From NCBI GenBank assembly GCA_913052545.1, contig CAJXEF010000058.1:1-11328 (forward strand): a stretch of 11,328 nucleotides of DNA, read 5' to 3'. The position numbers were made by a program, and so were the translations under genes. This DNA is from an uncultured Chloroflexota bacterium. GTDB taxonomy: Bacteria; Chloroflexota; Dehalococcoidia; UBA3495. The notes below the pieces were generated by a model. It was not told the DNA's origin and ran no database searches. It saw nothing but the letters and a program-made list of their open reading frames with translations. Below are positions 7,628 to 11,328 of the stretch, in pieces. The first letter of the stretch is position 1. The number at the start of each line of letters is the position of its first letter.

Positions 7628-8362
7628 CTAAAACGACAACATCGGTGTCGTCACTTGCCTAGTTTGCACTCCTTCTAAGGGATTTAGATCTACTAATGTG
7701 AAAGCGACCGTATCATTTGTCTGAACAGCCCCCAGAGGGGCTCCGCTATAAACCGCTCGGACATTACCCTGTGATACATCAACATGTCTATCCCAATGCC
7801 CTAACGCAAGATAATCGCATACGGCATGTTCCACTTCATCAGGGTAAATTGGCGCCGACCGGATATCTTTATCATCATCGAAATGGAAATGGCCGTGTGC
7901 TAAAGCTATTAGCCAATTGTCAGTTTGAGAACGTACCATTCCTTCTAGAGGCTTGAATTCGGGGGTGTGTACCTTCATGGCTCGTCCCCAAACGTCCAAT
8001 CCCAATTCAGGGAACGAAACAACTTCACCCTCAAAGGATTTTAAAATATTCAAATTAACTGGTGGATCTAAGAACGGGGTCCTCAGATATAAAGAATTGT
8101 CATCGTAAATATCGTGGTTTCCCGGAAGAACCACGACGGGTTGATTGATGCTAGATATCTCATCTAAGAAAAATTCCAGTAATTCATCATCTATGCGTGC
8201 GTGATCAAAGACGTCCCCAACAATAAGCAAAACATCAGCATCTACTTGATTGACGCTCTTTATTATAGTTTTAAAAGCATCTCTGGATAACTGACTGTGC
8301 CAATCCCCACCCAAATGAGTATCTGATGTATGAACTAGTTTTATGTTTTTTTTAACCACCAA
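7628..8362 (-). CDS. SbcD/Mre11-like metallophosphoesterase
   Basis: This is a calcineurin-like phosphoesterase related to the SbcD/YhaO DNA-repair nuclease group, with 244 residues covering only the phosphoesterase domain. Metal-site motifs are DTH (14-16), GDVFDH (49-54), GNHD (81-84), AHGHFH (155-160) and LGHWDRH (187-193). The last is normally GHxH; here the second His position is Asp191, with a His two residues later. The capping domain of full SbcD is missing and no SbcC ATPase gene lies nearby, so a DNA double-strand-break role is not supported and phosphodiesterase activity on another substrate is as likely. The frame starts at TTG (8362) or GTG (8359), since no ATG precedes the DTH motif. 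It overlaps the end of the CoA-transferase gene by 11 or 8 bases, implying translational coupling. Confidence 0.87.
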   Translation of the reverse strand: MVVKKNIKLVHTSDTHLGGDWHSQLSRDAFKTIIKSVNQVDADVLLIVGDVFDHARIDDELLEFFLDEISSINQPVVVLPGNHDIYDDNSLYLRTPFLDPPVNLNILKSFEGEVVSFPELGLDVWGRAMKVHTPEFKPLEGMVRSQTDNWLIALAHGHFHFDDDKDIRSAPIYPDEVEHAVCDYLALGHWDRHVDVSQGNVRAVYSGAPLGAVQTNDTVAFTLVDLNPLEGVQTRQVTTPMLSF

Positions 8363-9542
8363 TCACACCCTTTTCGCGCAGACTAGTAATCTCCTCCATG
8401 CTATATCCCATCTCACCTAAAATATCATCATTATGTTCTCCCAATAACGGCGGAGCTAACCTGACGCTAGGAGGAGTCTCAGTTAACTTAAGAGGAGAAT
8501 TAGGAACCTTTAAATCCGGAACATTTGGATGAGGTATATCTACCACCATATTCCTTGCAAGCACCTGCTCGTCAGTGACCACATCCGAGACTTTATTAAT
8601 TGGGCCACATGGGACTCCTCCTTGCTCTATCTTACTGACCCAAAAGGAAACATTTTCTAATTTAAATATATTACTGAGTAGTTCTACGCATTCGGCGCGG
8701 TGAGTGACCCTAGTAGTATTGTCGACAAACCTAGAATCTTCCAATAGCTCTGGATGTCCGATAACAGTGCACATCCTCTCCCATAATCCTTGATTTGCGC
8801 AACCTAGTATAAAATAACCATCTGCAGCAGCGAAACTTTGGTATGGAACCAAGCTTGGATGACCGGACCCCATGCGTTGAGGCTCAACTCCAGTCCCAAG
8901 AAACCCTGTCCCATGGTAACTCATAGCTGCCACTTGCCCATCCAACAGTGCCGCCTCGATCCATTGTCCCTCGCCAGTTTTATCTCTGTGATAAAGAGCA
9001 GTCAAAACCGAACCATACGCCATCATCCCTGTAAACAGATCTACTAGCGAAAATCCGACCCTGAGAGGAGATCCATCAGGTTCTCCAGTTAAATACATAA
9101 GGCCACTGTAGGCCTGGATGATCAGGTCGTATCCGGGTTTTTCGGTCATGGGACCAGTTCGACCATACCCAGAAACTGAGCAATATACTATGTCGGGATT
9201 TACATTTTTTACATCCTGATAACCGAGTCCCATTCTATCTAATGCTCCTGCCCTAAAACTTTCTACAACAACATCAGCATCGGCTGCCAAGGTTAAAGCA
9301 ATCTGAATAGCATCAGCATCTTTTAGATTCAAACTTAAACTTCTTTTATTTCGGTTAAAAGACAGAAATTGGGTGCTCTCTCCATTCCAAAATGGCGTCC
9401 ACGAACGCGTTTCGTCTCCATTAGTAGGTTCTTCAATTTTAATTACATCCGCTCCCATATCACCCATCATCATGGTACAAAATGGTCCAGCTAAAGTCCT
9501 CGTAAAATCCAAAACTTTTATCCCTTCTAAAACTGCTGTCAT
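8352..9542 (-). CDS. CaiB/BaiF family (class III) CoA-transferase
   Basis: This enzyme class moves coenzyme A between an acyl-CoA donor and a free carboxylic acid through an aspartyl-CoA intermediate. At 396 residues it has the family length. Visible features are LDFTRTLAGPFCTMMMGDMGAD near the N-terminus, VIKIEEP, NRNKRSLSLNLK, the FRAGALDRMGLGY segment, PGYDLIIQAYSGLM, and the catalytic Asp168 in LVDLFTG, at the position of the Asp169 nucleophile of formyl-CoA transferase. The C-terminal part has GVPCGPINKVSDV and LGEHNDDIL. The substrate cannot be named; known members act on oxalate, carnitine, bile acids, succinate/malate and aromatic acids. GGGGA lies six bases before ATG, and an extended -10 promoter lies upstream. 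It is the first gene of the leftward operon with the phosphoesterase and acetamidase genes. Confidence 0.94.
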   Translation of the reverse strand: MTAVLEGIKVLDFTRTLAGPFCTMMMGDMGADVIKIEEPTNGDETRSWTPFWNGESTQFLSFNRNKRSLSLNLKDADAIQIALTLAADADVVVESFRAGALDRMGLGYQDVKNVNPDIVYCSVSGYGRTGPMTEKPGYDLIIQAYSGLMYLTGEPDGSPLRVGFSLVDLFTGMMAYGSVLTALYHRDKTGEGQWIEAALLDGQVAAMSYHGTGFLGTGVEPQRMGSGHPSLVPYQSFAAADGYFILGCANQGLWERMCTVIGHPELLEDSRFVDNTTRVTHRAECVELLSNIFKLENVSFWVSKIEQGGVPCGPINKVSDVVTDEQVLARNMVVDIPHPNVPDLKVPNSPLKLTETPPSVRLAPPLLGEHNDDILGEMGYSMEEITSLREKGVIGG

Positions 9543-9567
9543 ATAATGTCCCCGGATTAAAAAATCA

Positions 9568-9596
9568 TTGCAACCAGACCTCCGGCATTATAGCAT
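9568..9596 (+). promoter_or_regulatory. Candidate promoter of the ribokinase gene
   Basis: TTGCAA (9568-9573) and TAGCAT (9591-9596) are 17 bases apart, an 8 of 12 consensus match. The -10 element overlaps the -10 region of the opposing CoA-transferase promoter, so RNA polymerase could not occupy both at once if both are real. Confidence 0.3.
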
Positions 9597-9614
9597 GGGA
9601 CAATTCAATCTTAA
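9587..9614 (-). promoter_or_regulatory. Candidate extended -10 promoter of the CoA-transferase operon
   Basis: Reading leftward, TGCTATAAT (9595-9587) is a perfect extended -10 element. TTAAGA (9614-9609, 4 of 6 to the -35 consensus) lies 16 bases upstream. Transcription would begin near 9580, about 38 bases before the CoA-transferase ATG. Confidence 0.55.
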
Positions 9615-9640
9615 CTTCGGCCGTAGGTGATACCATGCGC

Positions 9641-9646
9641 GAGGGG
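9641..9646 (+). promoter_or_regulatory. Ribosome binding site favouring the inner ribokinase start
   Basis: GAGGGG ends six bases before the ATG at 9653. The upstream in-frame ATG at 9635 has only AGGTGA four bases before it. The inner start also gives the usual short ribokinase N-terminus before the FGGINMD motif. Confidence 0.5.
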
Positions 9647-9652
9647 CAGACC

Positions 9653-10582
9653 ATGACAACCGTTTCCAAACCTCGGGTAATCGTGTTCGGCGGTATCAAT
9701 ATGGATTTGGTTACTTTAACGGAAAAATTTCCTGAAACCGGAGAGACTGTCGTAGGAACTAAGTTTCTGCGATATGCAGGAGGAAAGGGGGCTAACCAGG
9801 CAGTTGCAGCTGCACGGATGGGGGCGGCTGTGCAACTGATAGGGAAAGTAGGAGACGACGATTTTGGAGCCCAACTCTTGGCTTTATTAATTTCTTCAGG
9901 AGTTGATATAAAAGGAATCACAATTGAACCCGACACAAGTTCAGGTTTAGCAATAATTGACATAGATGCTTCCTCCCAAAACCGTATTATTCAAATACTT
10001 GGAGCTAATAATGCCTGCGACCATAGCCAAGTGAACGAAGTCTCGAATAATCTCCCTCAAACATCGATATTGATGCTACAGTTGGAAGTGAATCCGACAT
10101 TGTCATTAGAGGCAGCCAGAAATGCTAGAACCCAGGATAAAACAGTAATACTTGACCCCGGCCCTGTCAGATTAATCCCCCAAGAATTGTTACTCAACAG
10201 CTCGATAATCACTCCAAATGAGACTGAGGCCCAAGCCATAGTAGGGTTTCCGATCACCAATCACTCGGATGTAGTAAAAGCGTCAAATAAGTTGCTCCTA
10301 ATGGGTCCGGGTGCAGTCGTGATAAAGCTTGGAGCAGAAGGGTCATATTTTGCAACTGAAGGAGATGCCGGCTTTGTGGCCCCCTTCAATGTAGCTGCAA
10401 TCGATTCAGTAGGAGCAGGTGACGCTTTTAACGGTGCCCTAGCGGTGAGTTTAGGAACAGGTCTAGATTTGAAATCATCCGTAGAAATTGCATCAGCCGC
10501 CGGTGCGTTAGCTGTCACAAAAACAGGGGCACAAGATTCTATGCCTATGAAAGCTGATGTGGAACGACTTTTAGGAAATTAA
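9653..10582 (+). CDS. rbsK: Ribokinase (PfkB family carbohydrate kinase)
   Basis: The enzyme phosphorylates ribose (or a similar sugar or nucleoside) with ATP in the cytoplasm to feed the pentose phosphate pathway. From ATG 9653 it has 309 residues, the typical ribokinase length. Motifs are FGGINMD (12-18), the PfkB signature GGKGANQA (43-50), ILDPGP (166-171), TPNETEA (187-193) and DSVGAGDAFNGAL (251-263), with the catalytic base Asp257. GGKGANQA and TPNETEA favour ribokinase over fructokinase or PfkB proper. An upstream ATG at 9635 would add six residues. No ribose transporter, RbsD or regulator gene accompanies it, so supply may come from nucleoside turnover rather than dedicated uptake. 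It diverges from the CoA-transferase operon. Confidence 0.92.
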   Translation: MTTVSKPRVIVFGGINMDLVTLTEKFPETGETVVGTKFLRYAGGKGANQAVAAARMGAAVQLIGKVGDDDFGAQLLALLISSGVDIKGITIEPDTSSGLAIIDIDASSQNRIIQILGANNACDHSQVNEVSNNLPQTSILMLQLEVNPTLSLEAARNARTQDKTVILDPGPVRLIPQELLLNSSIITPNETEAQAIVGFPITNHSDVVKASNKLLLMGPGAVVIKLGAEGSYFATEGDAGFVAPFNVAAIDSVGAGDAFNGALAVSLGTGLDLKSSVEIASAAGALAVTKTGAQDSMPMKADVERLLGN

Positions 10583-10729
10583 ATACCTATGTTAGAGTAT
10601 TAATTATTTATCAAACAAAATCCGAAAACACTCTGGTTCCAATCATACCTAAACTCTATTAACGTCGTTGACATCTAAGATAAAGCGCTTCTTGACATTA
10701 ATAAGCTGTGCCCAATTTGGAGAAATCGT

Positions 10730-11218
10730 ATGGTTGATAAATACTGCTCGGGTTGCGGAGTTGTACTAGAAATTCGGAGCATTGAAGGGAAGGATCATCC
10801 CGTATGTCCAGAATGTGAAAGAGTTACATATTACGATCCTAAGATAGTGGCAACTGCATTAATAGAACGTAACGGTCTCATATTAATTATAAAACGAGCG
10901 GTTCAGGTGGGATACGGACTCTGGAGTTTACCCGGAGGCTATGTGGATAGGGGTGAAATAGTAGAAAATGCTGCAACTCGTGAGGTTTTCGAAGAAACCG
11001 GATTGCAAGTCAAAACGGATAAATTATTAGGCTTATTCTCTGAAGCGGATAATCCCGTACTAGTTGCAGCATATACGGCGACAGAAATAGGAGGCGACCT
11101 AGAGGCAGGGCCAGAAGCGTTAGAGTTAGGTTTCTATTCTCCTGATAACCTACCGACTTTAGCTTTCCCTAGAGATCAATTGATTATTGATACTTGGCTA
11201 TCTTCCATCAGCCCTTGA
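10730..11218 (+). CDS. Nudix hydrolase with N-terminal zinc ribbon
   Basis: Nudix enzymes hydrolyse nucleoside diphosphates linked to another group, using Mg2+ bound by the Nudix box. The 162-residue protein begins with a four-cysteine zinc ribbon (Cys6, Cys9, Cys26, Cys29) followed by YYDPKIV. A complete Nudix box runs from Gly70 to Leu92: G-x5-E76-x7-R84-E-V-F-E88-E89-T-G-L. The ribbon and the YDPKIV linker recall NADH pyrophosphatase NudC, but the NudC SQPWPFPxS tail after the box is absent and the protein is shorter. It therefore belongs to the small zinc-ribbon Nudix group, and an ADP-ribose or NAD-type substrate is only a guess. GGAG (10719-10722) sits seven bases before ATG. It lies 147 bases after the ribokinase gene, probably with its own promoter. 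Confidence 0.92.
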   Translation: MVDKYCSGCGVVLEIRSIEGKDHPVCPECERVTYYDPKIVATALIERNGLILIIKRAVQVGYGLWSLPGGYVDRGEIVENAATREVFEETGLQVKTDKLLGLFSEADNPVLVAAYTATEIGGDLEAGPEALELGFYSPDNLPTLAFPRDQLIIDTWLSSISP

Positions 11219-11328
11219 TACTCGAAATCAGAGCGGTCTAAGTTTAGTCAACCCAAACCAAGGACCCTATAACTTCAACATTATCAACTAATAATCCTGA
11301 AAGCTAGGGACGTACCCAGGTTTCTGAC

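Noticed and set aside
9565..9963. A 132-codon minus-strand frame over the ribokinase start
   Set aside because: Antisense of the conserved PfkB N-terminus and it would run over both divergent promoters.
10635..10645. GGTTCCAATC, resembling a tRNA T-arm
   Set aside because: The flanking bases do not pair as a T stem, the loop lacks the purine after TTC, and no acceptor stem or anticodon arm surrounds it.
11219..11328. Possible 3' end of a leftward gene entering from the right edge
   Set aside because: Two minus-strand frames stay open for about a dozen codons before a stop, which is too short to support any gene, and no terminator is visible.
1..11328. Possible defence, mobile or biosynthetic island
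   Set aside because: All recognised genes are housekeeping or catabolic enzymes with similar base composition; no transposase, integrase, repeats flanking a block, nuclease-helicase pair or assembly-line synthase is present.

Overview
The window is an AT-leaning bacterial chromosome segment carrying eleven protein genes, nearly all of them enzymes, packed with short gaps. No rRNA, tRNA, CRISPR array, insertion sequence, phage gene or defence gene is visible. The mix is a divergent GT20 trehalose-phosphate-synthase-type enzyme, a luciferase-like (probably F420-using) oxidoreductase, a potassium-dependent membrane pyrophosphatase, a CaiB/BaiF CoA-transferase and an acetamidase/formamidase homologue. 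It resembles free-living marine Chloroflexota (SAR202-type Dehalococcoidia), but this is an impression from gene content and base composition. No marker gene is present to settle it.

Layout. Positions 1-3571 hold a rightward block: the 3' part of a GT20 glycosyltransferase gene that enters from the left edge, an unrecognised very acidic 190-residue protein, an LLM-class oxidoreductase, and a YfcE/MJ0936-type phosphoesterase 22 bases after it. A perfect 20-bp inverted repeat at 3673-3720 separates this block from the leftward hppA gene and looks like a two-way terminator. hppA (3757-5796, leftward) and an SDR dehydrogenase gene (5959-6726, rightward) diverge from a shared upstream region. The SDR gene then meets the end of a leftward three-gene operon with only five bases between stop codons. 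That operon is transcribed as CoA-transferase (9542), SbcD-like phosphoesterase (8362, overlapping) and acetamidase (7604, 23 bases later). It diverges from a rightward ribokinase gene, and a zinc-ribbon Nudix hydrolase gene follows. The last 110 bases (11219-11328) hold no gene I can support.

How the genes may work together. Several fit scavenging and use of small organic compounds: CoA activation of carboxylates, amide hydrolysis, sugar or alcohol oxidation by the SDR, and ribose phosphorylation. The pyrophosphatase would recover energy from pyrophosphate as an ion gradient, and the Nudix enzyme would clean up nucleotide derivatives. The GT20 enzyme points to compatible-solute or sugar-phosphate synthesis. 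These links are inferred from family membership and adjacency only.

I found no clear sign of a novel multi-gene system. The points most worth a second look are altered active-site residues in the GT20 enzyme and the YfcE-like phosphoesterase, the unknown acidic protein beside GT20, a stand-alone SbcD-like protein tied into a catabolic operon, and the inverted repeats between convergent genes.
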